Notes: generated by a model from the letters alone, not told the origin. Positions 1 to 10,513 are shown, numbered from the stretch's first letter. The stretch: 64,000 nt of DNA from Anagrus nilaparvatae (GCA_022575985.1 JAKSXM010000007.1:4528501-4592500), one strand, 5' to 3'. A program made the numbers and translations.

Positions 1-545
1 TACGTCGCCTTCTTCCTCGTCCTGGTTTTCCTAAAACATAATTTTCCTGAAAATACTAAAAAATTTCTGCCATTGATTGAGGCGCTGTAGCTTTAAGACG
101 GTTAAAGCCCTGAATTACATCAGGAACAGGTAAAAAGGCTAATGCTGCCAACATATACGAATGATCTTTAATGCTAGTATTATCAATTGATAATGAGTCT
201 TAAGACTACTTATTATAAATCACCTGCAATCCAATTGCTTGAACTTTTCGATAGCTTGATTGACTCGGATGGAAGAAACAAGTTGATATACGCGTATCAG
301 GCAAAAACTCCTTACATGCATTTAATATACCCAATTCAAAATCAGACATTATTGCATCTGGCTTAATATTTTGTATAACATACTATTCAGCTTCAAAAAT
401 TACTGCACGAAGAACAAATGTATAGTGTACTGTTTCTTTTGATGAGAGAATTGCATATACTTGCGGTAAAGCAACAATACCTGTACTTCCTTGTCTATTA
501 AAAGCACCCAAAATAGTAAACACTTGAGTGAAGTGTTGTGAGAAA
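1..545 (-). pseudogene. MULE-type transposase fragment (decayed)
   Basis: Read on the minus strand, one frame gives a MULE-like DDE transposase core. It starts near 535 with a stretch containing FTILGAFNRQG and a VYAILSSKE segment. It then runs into IMSDFELGILNACKEFLP followed by CFFHPSQSSYRKVQ, the usual D-x-E ... C-FHxxQ-xxRK arrangement of this family. Further on are MLAALAFLPVPDV and, at the window edge, a basic tail (YFQENYVLGKPGRGRRR). An in-frame stop (after IFEAE, around 385) and another after the VIYNK stretch show that it is broken. The C-terminus lies at or beyond base 1. It abuts a Penelope fragment at about 545-590. The family is assigned from motif pattern only. Confidence 0.6.
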
Positions 546-574
546 AAGTAATTTGGGGAAATAGTCGTACGGCG

Positions 575-1000
575 AGTGGTACTCGGGGAAATGGTAGATA
601 ACCAGTCTGACCTATGTTACCATTACTTTTATTAAAATGGTATAGCAAAGTCTTTTTTCAACATATTTATTTATAAATTTCGAAGGATAATTATTCATTG
701 TTAAGTGATTCTTTACTAATTTTTTACTTTTTTCCTGAAATTTCTTATCTAACAATAAAATGCATTTATCTATCAAATTATATACTACGGCTATTTCTTG
801 TGCAATTGGCGAGTAACTTAAAAAATATACTAATCTACCACTATATGTTTCTTTTCTAAACCAATCCGTTTTAGCTCTTTCTTCCCTTATAATTTTTAAA
901 TCTAAAAAGTTAATCGAATTTTTGGTTTCTCTTTCCATTGTAAATTGTACCAAAACCAAACTATTATATTTACAAAGGAGTTTTATCTGTCGATTCTACA
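575..1000 (-). pseudogene. Penelope-like element reverse transcriptase, C-terminal fragment
   Basis: The open stretch 612-959 on the minus strand reads SINFLDLKII ... WFRKETYSGRL ... YNLIDKCILL ... NNYPSKFI. This aligns segment by segment with the better preserved Penelope reverse transcriptase at 30112-30570 (SINFLDLTII, WYRKDTFSGRL, YNLIDKSVIL, NNYPK). The downstream end in another frame keeps FNKSN.NIGQT, also present in the Penelope tail at 31.9 kb. The catalytic palm motifs are absent, so this is a truncated, inactive piece of a retroelement and not a host gene. Confidence 0.7.
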
Positions 1001-2455
1001 TTTTTGCGGGAATTAAGATTACCAACATAAATTTTTTTTTTAAGTTTATTTAGGAAGCTATTAATTGAAAAGAAACTATAAAAACCATTAATTATACAAG
1101 AATATTACAAAAAAAGTCTCATAGTATTTTACAATTTAAAAATACGTAACTAAAATAATGACCTTTTTGGTTATGTTACGGGTTTTTTTATTAAATTTAC
1201 GAAAATAAACTCGATAAAATATGTAAAAATAATTGGAAATGTAATCTTTAGGTAATTATTTATCAGATTTATTAAGTTTCATCGATTTGTGTCATTAGCA
1301 CCCTACTTTTTATAAAGCCGAAACAAATTTTCCCATAAGTGCAATGTTAAAAAACAACTTTTATTCTACTAGGGGGCAAGCCCCCTGCGCGCTAAAGCGC
1401 GCCAACCCCCTCAAATTCAATTTTAAATGAGAAACAATTAAACTAAAGTTTAAAATTAAATTTGTTTAAAAACAAATATTTAATTAATAAAACATATTGT
1501 CTATTTTATTTATTTATAATCTTCATTACAATCTTCATTTTTAAGTATAAGCTAAATATTCGATTGTTAAAAAATGGCTATAATTGACGAATAAAAAAAA
1601 GTTATTGCTATAAAAGGAAAATAAAAAAGAAATTTATTTTTTTAAGTTACTTTTACTCATTGGAGGGTTACTTTAACGCACTTTTAAAATAAAATTATGT
1701 GTGAATTAACCCTTGATATAAATGTATGTTTTACCAATTATGCGATCACAGTCCCTCGGTGCTACGCACCTCGGGACCTGTACACCTTCCCATTTGATGT
1801 ATCCCTCATAAAATAACTAATTTTTTATTTAGCCAAAACGTGAAATTTATCAAAAATACCCCATATTCAGGTAGTTTTTGCTGATTTAAGGGCGAAGCGC
1901 TCATTTCTTAAATAAATTACCCCGAAATTCGTGATCAGCGACACAAAAATTTATTGTAGACCAAATCTGGTAGTGACGAGTAACTATACTATAACGTTTA
2001 TTTTATTTTTATTAAATTTCATAAGTTTTAAAAATTAATTTAATGATAAAATTTTTATATATAAAACATTTAATTAAATATAAATAAACATTTAACATAA
2101 AAGTTACTTTTTATATTGTTATTTATAATATAAAAATAATTTAATTTAAAAACAATTTTTAAATGCGCGCCATTAAAAATAACAGAACAGTTTAAGTTTT
2201 AATTTGTACGCCGCAAGAGCGCGCTAGTATTAATTTCTAAATGAATAACAGCTGATGGGTATTGACCAATCGGAATTAAGTGCCTCAAAATTCATCTGAC
2301 ATTTCTCGATTTTAATAGAAGATTCATAAAAAATTAATTAAGTCAGTGATATAGGTAAAAATAAGTTGATTTTAGCTCAAAAATGTTTAAATTTTAAGTA
2401 CCATTTACGTTTTATTGCATTCGGTCATTATTTTTTTTAACGGATAAACCTCCTT
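1001..2455. other. AT-rich non-coding stretch with GC-rich short hairpins
   Basis: No gene is visible. Three GC-rich islets stand out from the AT background. One is GGGGGCAAGCCCCC followed by GCGCGCTAAAGCGCGC at about 1373-1401. The second is a CCTCGGTGCTACGCACC hairpin near 1755-1775. The third is GGGCGAAGCGCTC near 1890-1902. Such strong hairpins are common at transposon ends (Helitron-like or MITE), but no complete element could be delimited. The islet near 1755 has a diverged relative near 40840. Confidence 0.5.
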
Positions 2456-3600
2456 AAACATCTTGAATAAATTATCTGTTTCCTCTTTTTTTACAATATT
2501 AATGTGCCATCTACGAATCTTTTGTATAAAATTATATCATTATCACAATTTTTTATTGGGTTATAATAATGGTTTCGAAAATTATTATGGTACCGGATCA
2601 AATTGTATTTTTTAAAAACTCAAAATTTTTTTTAATTTTTTTTCTAACTCTTTATACCATGAAAAATTCCCTCCTAAAATATTTAAGCAAAATTCTGCTT
2701 AATAACGATGTTACAGGACTCTAAATGTTCGAAATACTTAAGAAATAATACAAAGAAAAAAATTTCAAACGCGATTATCTCGAAACTACCTTTTTTCAAT
2801 CTGCGGATAGTTAATCTCCGGATTTGCTGGGACGATTTTCAAAAACTTAAGTGCGTTCTCTTTATTAAAGTATATTACAGGGCAATCCACCATAAAATTA
2901 TAAAAAAATTAATTTAAATATGTCTTTACCAAACTTAACAGGGTAAAAAAAACGTCCATTTTTACAATTTTTTTTCCGGCTTTCCCATTTTTTTATTTTT
3001 TGGTTTTTTTTTCTATTTTAGGTGGGTTGCCCTGCTTGACTCATCACTTATTAAGAATCTTTTTGATTTTTTTGTTTTGGACATGCCAATCCTGAGATTA
3101 ACTATCCGCAATGGACCGAATGGATTTTCAGCACCTGTACTTTGGCGCCCTCTATAAATATAACTAATTATAAAAATTAAAAAAAAAAAATTTTTCATGT
3201 ATATAAATACCTCATTAATGCATTAAAAAAATTTTAAACTTATAACTAATAAAGGGGCTGAGAAATTAAATAAATAAAAATGTCTTCAAAAACGCCTATC
3301 CAATTCGATCCGGTACCTTAAAGGAATTACTACTTTTTAACTTTTCTAAACAATTTATCTCTAATTCTTGCAAGGTTGTGTTGGCTAAAATCGGACTAAT
3401 AGAATAACCTATAGCTGTACCCTTTTTTGTCTGTAAAACTTATTATTGAACTGAAAATAATTTGATTTGAGTAAAGCTTGTTTGCTCGCTATAAATTCAT
3501 CTCTTGTCAATGGATTATGATTCCTCAAATATTTCCAATTTTTCTTTAACGCGTCAAAAATTAATTCATGAGAAAAATTTGCATACATACCCACAAAATT
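2456..3600 (-). pseudogene. Penelope-like RT fragment, split by a foldback insertion
   Basis: On the minus strand, 3409-3594 reads HELIFDALKKNW ... NPLTRDEFIASKQ ... SNYFQFNNKFY, the segment before the conserved GTAxGxxxSP motif of Penelope reverse transcriptases. Just downstream (3330-3420) a shifted frame gives GYSISPILANTTLQELE. The next RT part, with a degraded catalytic motif (KRFVDGTLI in place of RYVDD), lies at about 2460-2580. Between the two sits a 0.7 kb foldback element (2589-3317). Frameshifts and the D-to-G change make it inactive. Confidence 0.6.
2589..3317. mobile_element. Foldback/MITE element of ~730 bp with long inverted arms
   Basis: The ends are inverted copies (GGTACCGGATCAAATTG at 2589 and its near-complement ending at 3317). 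Homology continues inward: the stretch around 2799-2830, containing TGCGGATAGTTAATCTC, is the complement of 3085-3110, and GGGCAATCCACC near 2880 pairs with GGTGGGTTGCCC near 3021-3032. The whole element can therefore fold into one hairpin with arms of about 300 bp. It interrupts a Penelope reverse transcriptase fragment. It carries no transposase, and no target duplication was confirmed. Confidence 0.65.
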
Positions 3601-3729
3601 TTGAGAAACAAACTCACAATCTTCCGGAATATCATTGTTTATTAATTTTTCCTAAATTTTTAAACTTTTTTTTACAGACGAATTTGGAATTTTAATATAT
3701 TTTTATAAGAATTTTGACAAGGCTATATT

Positions 3730-4955
3730 GAAATTATAAAAAATGCTATTAATAAATGCAATTTTAATTAAAAACGTTATTTTTATTTTTAAAGTAAAAA
3801 ATGATTAACTATAAAAGTCATGGGCATACGTGCCCTTTTTATTTCAGATTATTGTTTTTTACAACTAAATGAAAAATGGCATAAGGTCAATTGTTAATTA
3901 TAAATATTTTTTTTCTACAATTTTTTTTACTATTTCGTGATTTCATGAGTCAAAGAGTAATTTTCTTTTTTTACAAATAGAAATATTCATCATTTAATTT
4001 GTGTCTAAGGCATGTCTAAACGTGGATAAATGTATATAAAAATAATGCTAGGTAGTTTTCATTTTCTGGTGTTATAAAATAACTTTTTATTCAAAGAGTT
4101 GTCAGAAAGATTTTAGTTTGTTGATAACTGTATAAAAACTTAATTTTTAGATATACTCTTGGAATGTATTTGCTTTTACAAAATTTTAATGATTTACTAT
4201 GGTTTTTTTTTTATTTTAGAAAATAATGAACTTTTTGTGTTAAGATTGTATTAGAACTTGGTATTAGGGTTAAAATAAAAACCTTAATAAATTTCTCATT
4301 TTTTCGCTCATGAGAATATGTTGGACCTGTTTAGATAAAGAAATTTATTTGAAAAATTTTTTTATATTTTGAAAATAATTTTACTTCAAAATTGCTGCAT
4401 GGTCTTATTATTTTTTATATAAAATATTTTAATTTTTACAAATAAATGAAATTAACTTTTAATTATAAACATTATTTTTATTTTTAAAGTAAAAAATGAT
4501 TAACCATAAAAGTCATTGAAACACGCACCCTTTTTATTTTAAATTATTGTTTTTTTAAACTAAATGAAAAATAGCATAAGGTCAATTGTTAATTATAAAT
4601 ATTTTTTTTCTAAATTTTATTTACTATTCCGTGTTTCCATGAGTCAAAGAATAATTTTCTTTTTTTACAATAAAATATTCATCGTTTAATTTGTGAAGTT
4701 CGTGGTCAAAGCAACGATGATTCTTACTCATTAGGACAAGTATATTTTAAAATAAAAAACGTATTAGTTACTAGTTTTCTTCTGATGTGCTTGAAAGTTT
4801 TTCAGTGATTTATTAAATACTGGCAAATGCTTGTTTATTGAAAATGTACTTGGTGAAAAAGAAAAGTTTAATTTTTCAATAACTAAATGTTTGTAAAATT
4901 TTCTTCAACAACAGGCAAGTATCATTTGAAAATTTTTACTTCTCATTTCTCTAAT
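3730..4955. repeat. Segmental duplication copy A (partner at 24.28-25.37 kb), with an internal tandem pair
   Basis: A block containing AAAAATGATTAACTATAAAAG and ATGGCATAAGGTCAATTG occurs twice here (about 3740-3960 and 4430-4690). The same pair recurs at about 24300-24480 and 24840-25100. Each block ends with the same non-repeated segment (GATTTATTAAATACTGGCAA and following, 4805-4945 and 25208-25350). No gene is visible. It reads as a repeat unit duplicated within the window, with the downstream edge used as an insertion site by different elements in the two copies. Confidence 0.7.
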
Positions 4956-4962
4956 TTTGGTT

Positions 4963-5058
4963 CCTCAAAGATAGGTCAAATTTCGATTTTTTATTTTTTG
5001 GCATATAAGCACGTTTTGAGACCCCAGGAAGCTAAAAAAACCGGTTTTTAAAAAAAGT

Positions 5059-5091
<33 letters not shown>

Positions 5092-5330
5092 ATTGGTGAT
5101 ATTTCACAAACATTTTGGAGTTAAGATCTAATTTTTTTCTCAAAAATTTTTTTATCAAAAAAGCTCGAGGTACTTTTTTTTTTTTTTTTAATTTGGATGT
5201 AATACCTCATTTATTTCCACGAAAGTACTTATATTTGAAAGTATGGTTTTTACTCTATATCTCGAAACTGACACTTAATTTTTTGAAAATTTATAAATAA
5301 GTACACAAAAATACAATAAAAGTATAAAAA
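4963..5330 (+). repeat. 5' fragment of the 1.5 kb GGTTCCTC repeat family
   Basis: It begins at GGTTCCTCAAAGATAGG and continues with CAAATTTCGATTT, GCACGTTTTGAGACC, the AAACCGGTTTTTAAAAAA palindrome and a (GT)n/(GTAT)n tract. It ends within the first internal ~115-bp subunit. The same order is seen in the fuller copies at 26519, 59181 and (inverted) 12421. The 3' three quarters are missing. Confidence 0.75.
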
Positions 5331-5349
5331 CAACAAAAAATTATTTTTA

Positions 5350-5470
5350 ACCCTAAAAAGTTAGAGTGTCTGGAACCCTACCCCCTTATTCCCATAAGTC
5401 CGTGGTCTCCGTATACGCTGTTTCCTCACCTTCTAGGAACGCATTAACCGCGTATAAGGAAGGACGCCTG
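5350..5470 (-). mobile_element. Tigger-like terminal fragment
   Basis: Read on the minus strand from 5470, the end is CAGGCGTCCTTCCTTATACG followed by CGGTTAATGCGTTCC, flanked by TA. This matches the architecture of the Tigger-like ends at 15197 and 21030 (CAGGCATCCCTCGTTATCC and relatives, TA target). Only one terminus was found. It is either a solo end or a strongly decayed element whose other end is no longer recognisable. Confidence 0.5.
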
Positions 5471-5479
5471 TACTTAAAC

Positions 5480-6340
5480 GGCAAAATTTAAAGGAATAGT
5501 TCTAATAAATTAAAAATTATTAAATTTAAAGTTAAGGCTAAAATTAGACTCTATGCCAATTTTCAGCTAATTTAAGAACGTTTTAGGGATCGACTGAACC
5601 CAGGGTAGCACTCAAGTAACTGGTTAACACCAGAAATTGGTGTTAACAATGAAATTTTTTTTTTAAATACGTTTTTCATACTTCGTGATATGTTTTCGTT
5701 GTCGCTAAACTCAAAAATGAGCACCCCAGATTCCGAAAATGCCTTAAAAACCCTTAAAATACACATAATTTTTTCGCAAAAATTTTTGGGTTAAATAGCG
5801 AAAATCGTATATATTCGGAACATTTGGGTCGGAACTTACAATCTACTGTTATGAATGACTTTAATATGTTGAAAAAACATCAAAGCTTTCCGGTTTATTC
5901 CAATGCGACTTCTGGGACTAGAAACGCAGGTCTTAATTCTACGACAATGACCAATTTTTAAATTGCTGCATAAATGTTGTTTAATTTATTAACATTTCAA
6001 TTCCATATATAGCCTTTTCAAAATCTATAATAATTTATAAAAATAAGTACGATATGATAAAAATAATTTGTACAATTTTTTTATATACAAAATTAAACAC
6101 AAAATATCTATTTGTTCAACAAGGGGAAAAAAATAGGATTTGTCTTTCAATGCAGTTGTATGCACGAGTGAACGTAGCGAACAAGTTTTTTCGATATTTT
6201 TTCGACATGTCGAACGACATTTTTTCCCGTGTTCAACACATAGTTTTTCATTAAAACCGAAAATAAGATCGCCCGAAAGTAAGAAAGTAGATCTTTTTTG
6301 CAGCTTTTCTAACATGAAAATTAGCAAGTTATCTTAAAAC
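5480..6340. other. Intergenic, no supported gene
   Basis: Short open frames on both strands overlap each other and resemble nothing recognisable. A small inverted repeat (GGTTAACACCAGAAATTGGTGTTAAC) lies near 5621-5646. No promoter, RNA gene or transposase could be identified. Confidence 0.5.
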
Positions 6341-6355
6341 TAGAGCTCAGACCAT

Positions 6356-6412
6356 CCCACGTAAACAGATTAAGCTTACTCCTTAACCAAAATTAAGCTT
6401 AATCTTTTTACG
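6356..6412. repeat. Near-perfect palindrome upstream of IR gene 1
   Basis: CCCACGTAAACAGATTAAGC at 6356 is answered by GCTTAATCTTTTTACGTGGG ending near 6412, with about 17 bases between the arms. It lies about 150 bp before the first ATG of the IR gene. IR gene 2 has no counterpart upstream, so it is more likely a small MITE-like insertion than a shared promoter element. Confidence 0.6.
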
Positions 6413-6566
6413 TGGGTTTAAACATAGATAAAAATAAATACTATTTTGGTTCATGTAGACCAATTTTATTACTAAAGATTTATGATAAACAACGAAATCT
6501 AAAATTTCGCATATGGTATAATTTTTTTGAAATATTGTTCTCTTTTTTGTGCAGATCGTTCAAATA

Positions 6567-8420
6567 ATGAGGATAATCCGTTTAATTTGCATTTTACAAC
6601 TTTTGGAAATTATTCAATCAAGTCCCGTTAAAATTATAACAAACCAGGTTCTAGAAGAACTGAAAGCAGAACGAGTGACTTTATATTCTGATTTCAAGAA
6701 TGGAACCAACAGGATAAACCACTGCAGCTATCAATTGATTTATGAGAATCTGCTAAGACAAGTTCCAACTGTTACAATTAATCTTAATCGACCTGCACCA
6801 ACCGTGAAATGGGCAAATGGCGTTGCTAATTATCATAAAAATGTTAGTTCTCCGTTGCATATAATTGTCTTATCGGAAGATAAAAAAGATGAGATATTGG
6901 TGAAATTAGATATTGCACTTGATTTTGTATTAGAATCTTTATTTTACTTGACGGAAACTAAAATTGCTCTTATACTTAACCGTTATCAAAGCACACCTGA
7001 TTTAATTCAAAAAATATTTTATATAACAAATGTATACAACATGATTAATTTTGTTATTTTAGAATGCGCACCTCGAAAAAGTTTAAGAATTATTAATCAT
7101 AATTTTTTTCACGATACAACTGCAGTAGCAAAATATGAAACCAATGCGATAATTAAATATTTTCCAAATAAATTGGATAAAAAGGTTGGATATATCTTGA
7201 GAACTGGAGTCTCGAAAAATCTTTGGCCAGATTTATATAAGAATTATACTCTAAATTATTCTTACGCTAAGAATATTTATTCATTGATAACGATGTTAAA
7301 ATCTTGGGAATGTTTCGCTGAAGTGCTTAATGTAACTGCCCAATTCACTCCTATAAACCATAACACGAATTTGCATATGAAATTTGATACTTATCTTAGT
7401 GTAAAGCTTGACTTTGTTGATAAAAACTTGATTGATACTTATCATATAGGCAGAAAAAAATGTATATTTCTGGTTCCGATAATTAACGTAGAGAATATAA
7501 GTTTTCTTCAGGAATTGTTTCAATTTTTTCTTTTCATTAGTGCACTCATAATTTTGTTTGTTTTCTCTTTCTACTTTTTGAAATTATCTATCAAAGAATG
7601 GTCAATTTTTAAGGTTTACAGTTTTTTAATTGGATTTGCTGTTGATATAAATTTTGGTCGTAACTTAAAATCCAAAGTGATGTTCCTTACTCTATTTATC
7701 GCTTCCTTTTTTTTTCTATCCGAAATTGTTTCCGATTTAACGAATATACAATTCGAAAATGTGGAATTTCCTGTGGCTGAAAGTTTTGAAGATATCCTTA
7801 AAAAAAATATTACCGTTTTATTTGCTGAGCAACGTGGTTTTTTATCAGGTTTAAAAAAAGTTTTAACAGGAAAAGAATTAAAGATTGTTGAAAGAGCTAA
7901 ACTCTACAACAGCCTTGAAAAAGTTGGTATCAATAAAGTTGTGATTATTCTTGATATGAACGTTGATAGATTTTTGGATGAGAATCATTTTTATGGAATA
8001 AAATATCAAGCAAGTGAGTTAGTTCTTTACCAACTGTTAAATGCTTTCTATTTTACGGTTAATTCTCCATTTAAAAATAAGTTTGCTAAAACTCATTTGA
8101 GAATATCTGAAGTCGGACTGGATTTAAAGTGGCGATCTGATTACGAACGCGCTAATAAAATTGACAACCAAATCGAGAATATTGATTTTGATGATGATAC
8201 AGAAAGCGCTTTGCCGATTGTTCTTTTTGCTATAATGTTAGTGGGAATAATTTTTTCTCTGCTTGCATTGTTTCTAGAATTGCTTTGGTTTTACTACTTG
8301 TCTAGGTTATCTAGGATCGAATGGATAAGTAAACTAAAAGAAATTCTGATATGTCACAGGAAAGTTAAGATTCGTATAATTAAAGTTCAACCTTGTAAAA
8401 AAAATATTCCAGATGTTTGA
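6567..8420 (+). CDS. Divergent ionotropic receptor-like chemoreceptor, copy 1
   Basis: The 617-residue protein starts at the ATG at 6567. The frame is open 18 nt further upstream, but only through a GTG inside a TTTTTTGTGCAG tract that looks like a splice acceptor, so a 5' leader intron is likely. Residues 1-20 form a hydrophobic signal peptide. A long extracellular region with scattered Cys and NxS/T sites follows. Transmembrane segments sit at about 317-341, 370-390 and 549-578, with a pore-like stretch between the first two (YSFLIGFAVDINFGRN) and the second ligand-binding lobe between the last two. This is the topology of insect IRs, variant ionotropic glutamate receptors acting as ligand-gated cation channels in sensory dendrites. 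The intronless form fits the divergent IR class. It is 621 residues in copy 2 (41569). A distant gustatory or orphan channel family is less likely. The ligand is unknown. Confidence 0.75.
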   Translation: MRIIRLICILQLLEIIQSSPVKIITNQVLEELKAERVTLYSDFKNGTNRINHCSYQLIYENLLRQVPTVTINLNRPAPTVKWANGVANYHKNVSSPLHIIVLSEDKKDEILVKLDIALDFVLESLFYLTETKIALILNRYQSTPDLIQKIFYITNVYNMINFVILECAPRKSLRIINHNFFHDTTAVAKYETNAIIKYFPNKLDKKVGYILRTGVSKNLWPDLYKNYTLNYSYAKNIYSLITMLKSWECFAEVLNVTAQFTPINHNTNLHMKFDTYLSVKLDFVDKNLIDTYHIGRKKCIFLVPIINVENISFLQELFQFFLFISALIILFVFSFYFLKLSIKEWSIFKVYSFLIGFAVDINFGRNLKSKVMFLTLFIASFFFLSEIVSDLTNIQFENVEFPVAESFEDILKKNITVLFAEQRGFLSGLKKVLTGKELKIVERAKLYNSLEKVGINKVVIILDMNVDRFLDENHFYGIKYQASELVLYQLLNAFYFTVNSPFKNKFAKTHLRISEVGLDLKWRSDYERANKIDNQIENIDFDDDTESALPIVLFAIMLVGIIFSLLALFLELLWFYYLSRLSRIEWISKLKEILICHRKVKIRIIKVQPCKKNIPDV

Positions 8421-8805
8421 TAAAATAGGATAAAATAAAATAAAAAGTCTGATAAAATTATTTTACTGTGCAATTTTAGTTTCCTGAAGATATTGGATTT
8501 TCCTGTTTAATAGCTATTTTTTATGCAAGGGACAAAATATTGGGTTTGACCTTGCGAGAGCAGAAAGCATGCAAAAATCGAAACCCATATATATTGTCCC
8601 GTGATTTCAAACATATTTTTACATATAATGGGAAAAAACCCGTCCCCTAGGGTAGAAAATAGGCTTTTTTGCCCTAGATATGTAAAATAATCAAATTGTA
8701 ATCTTTTTGTATATTAGAATTTTATACAGTTAATGTCATTAATGTTTTCTATTTTTTATAAAATTATGTTGTTTAATTATTATAAATACTTTCTATTTAA
8801 ATACT
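8421..8805 (+). repeat. Conserved 3' flank of the IR unit, with two hairpins
   Basis: This stretch recurs after IR copy 2 (43435-43795) and partly after a decayed copy (44460-44700). It contains an inverted repeat, GGGACAAAATATTGGGTTT at about 8529-8547 against AAACCCATATATATTGTCCC at about 8582-8601. It also contains a second one, TTTTACATAT ... CTAGGG ... CCCTAG ... ATATGTAAAA, at about 8618-8692. It is probably the 3' UTR plus flanking DNA carried along in the duplication. No coding potential was seen. Confidence 0.6.
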
Positions 8806-8807
8806 AG

Positions 8808-9447
8808 ATACCGTCAAAGACGGATAGAGCGAAGCTGATCATGTTAAAAAAAAGCAAGAAAACATTATTAAAACAATATTCTTATATTTACCTTTTAAGG
8901 GTAATTTTTAAGGGCACAGAAGCGTTTTAGCTCAAAACAAATTCAAAAAATTGAATCAGAAGTAAAATTTATCTATTAGAGCCGATTTGGAGCTAAAAAA
9001 ACAATCTTTGAAATTTTTGGAAAAAACTACCCCTAGCTTAAAGGAATTAAGAAAATTACGGAATCAAAAAAATTTGGGTTTAGAATATTAACATCTATTA
9101 AAGGTGGTAATTACAAATTATAAGAGTAGCGATTTTATTGTAATGTTGCTTATAATTTATGTATTATAACTAGTCTTTTTTAGAGATTTAGTTTACACGT
9201 TTTATTATTAGTCTTATAACCCAATTAGAGCTTATAATTATTGAATCCCAATGTTTTCTTACCCTTTCTTCAAAAAGGCACTTAATTAGATAATTTTAGC
9301 TTTGTTTTCAAAATATTGCAAAAAAACTAAAATAGGGTAGTTTTTGCTGATTTCATGTCCTCTACTTCTCAGCCACTTGTACCCCAGATTGCGTATTTCA
9401 GAATCAAAGCATACCTGCTTTTGCATCCATTAAAGTAGAGCTTCGCT
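8808..9447. mobile_element. Insertion in IR block 1 with inverted AGAGCGAAGCT ends
   Basis: Block 1 is interrupted here relative to block 2, where the flanking sequences (CTATTTAAA / AATAAGTTTG) are continuous at 43810-43830. The insert has TAGAGCGAAGCT near its left end (8825) and AGCTTCGCTCTA at its right end (9435-9447). The right end, with its preceding TTTTGCATCCATTAAAGTAG, recurs at 32282-32312, so this is a dispersed element. A transposase was not seen. The region around 9340 (GGTAGTTTTTGCTGATTT) also resembles 1868-1886. Confidence 0.6.
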
Positions 9448-9770
9448 CTAAAATAAGTTTGTTAAGATTGATTTATGAATATGGACATAAAGTGAGGATT
9501 CGATTACAATTTTGTTAATAAAATTGATTAACGAGTTGAATTAAACAATCTAAGAAAAGAAGAAAGCATTTTGTTTTTTTACTTTTTGCTATTATGATTG
9601 TAGTAGTTTTTTCTCAGCTTGTATTATTTATAAAAGTGCTTTGGTTTTACTATACTTGTCGAAAATAAATTGCCTGAACAACTTCAAAATAATTAGAAAA
9701 CCGCGTAAGAAAGTTAATATTCATAATATAAAAGCTCAGCCTTTAAAAAAAAAAGTTCAGGAAATTTGGT
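9448..9770 (+). pseudogene. IR gene remnant (C-terminal part), block 1
   Basis: Decayed copy of the last ~300 bp of the IR genes. A start resembling AAGTTTGCTAAAACTCATTTG is followed by a diverged charged linker. Then a TM3-like segment is read from GTACTTTTTGC-type sequence near 9580 through TTGCTTTGGTTTTACTA-type sequence near 9640, with frameshifts and stops throughout. It matches the remnant at 44690-44945 in block 2 and shares its 3' flank up to about 10075. Non-functional. Confidence 0.7.
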
Positions 9771-10073
9771 GAAATTATTTTATTGCGTGATTTTATTCAA
9801 GTCACTGGATTTTTGTGTTTAGAAATAATAAGTTTTAAAAACTTGTATTTGAAAAATGTATTTACAAAAGAATTTTGTTCTTTGTATTTTAAATAAATTA
9901 TTTCTTGTTATTCTTAAAACTTCCTGGACAGAAAATCAATTGGGTTTTAGAAGGTCTTAAATATAATATATATTATATATAAATGTCTTAAATACCCCCG
10001 GTAATTCTATGTCCAGAAATATCTTTTTATTTAAGGACCAAAGAATTTTTCCAATTTAATTTTATATCCCATA

Positions 10074-10077
<4 letters not shown>

Positions 10078-10128
<51 letters not shown>
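10078..10128. repeat. (ATT)n microsatellite
   Basis: About 17 uninterrupted ATT units. It marks the point where homology between IR blocks 1 and 2 ends. Confidence 0.95.
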
Positions 10129-10147
10129 TATTGCTGAATGTATATAA

Positions 10148-10513
10148 TGTCCTGGCAAAGACGACACGCCGGAACACACATTCTTCAAATGCGATAGGTG
10201 GGCTGCTAAAAAGTTTCAATTAGAAGCTAACATCGGTCAAATCACACCTGAAAATGTGGTTGGCCTGATGCTTCGAAATGAAGAAGTATGGTCCGAAATT
10301 GGCCAGTATGTGGAGTACATACTCCACACCAAAAAACCTGAAGTCCAAGGTATAGGCTAATATTAAGACGTATTGCGGTTATCCTGATGACTGCAGCTGT
10401 TGTACTTACATACTATCATCCCTGCAGTTACTCTTGATACCGCAAGCAATAGTAGATGGTAGGATAATTTTTATTTATTTATTTATTTATATTTATTTAT
10501 TTATTTATTTATT
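10148..10513 (+). pseudogene. R1-type LINE 3' end: C-terminal ORF2 fragment plus (TTTA)n tail
   Basis: Frame from 10148 to the stop at 10360 reads CPGKDDTPEHTFFKCDRW ... ITPENVVGLMLRNEE ... VEYILHTKK. This is the C-terminal CCHC-like zinc region (C-x-x-x ... DTxEHxFFxCxRW) followed by the ITPENxVxxML helix typical of R1-clade non-LTR retrotransposons. The last ~70 residues are intact, but everything upstream is absent. A short 3' UTR with a GACTGCAG motif is followed by a TTTA-repeat tail at about 10466-10513. The truncation from the 5' side is the normal product of target-primed reverse transcription. Confidence 0.7.

Noticed and set aside
1370..1905. Complete Helitron
   Set aside because: GC-rich hairpins are present, but no 5' TC / 3' CTRR pair, no Rep/helicase and no defined boundaries could be found.
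6025..6327. 100-codon minus-strand frame before IR gene 1
   Set aside because: Overlapping open frames exist on both strands with no domain, codon pattern or splice support. Not enough for a gene call.
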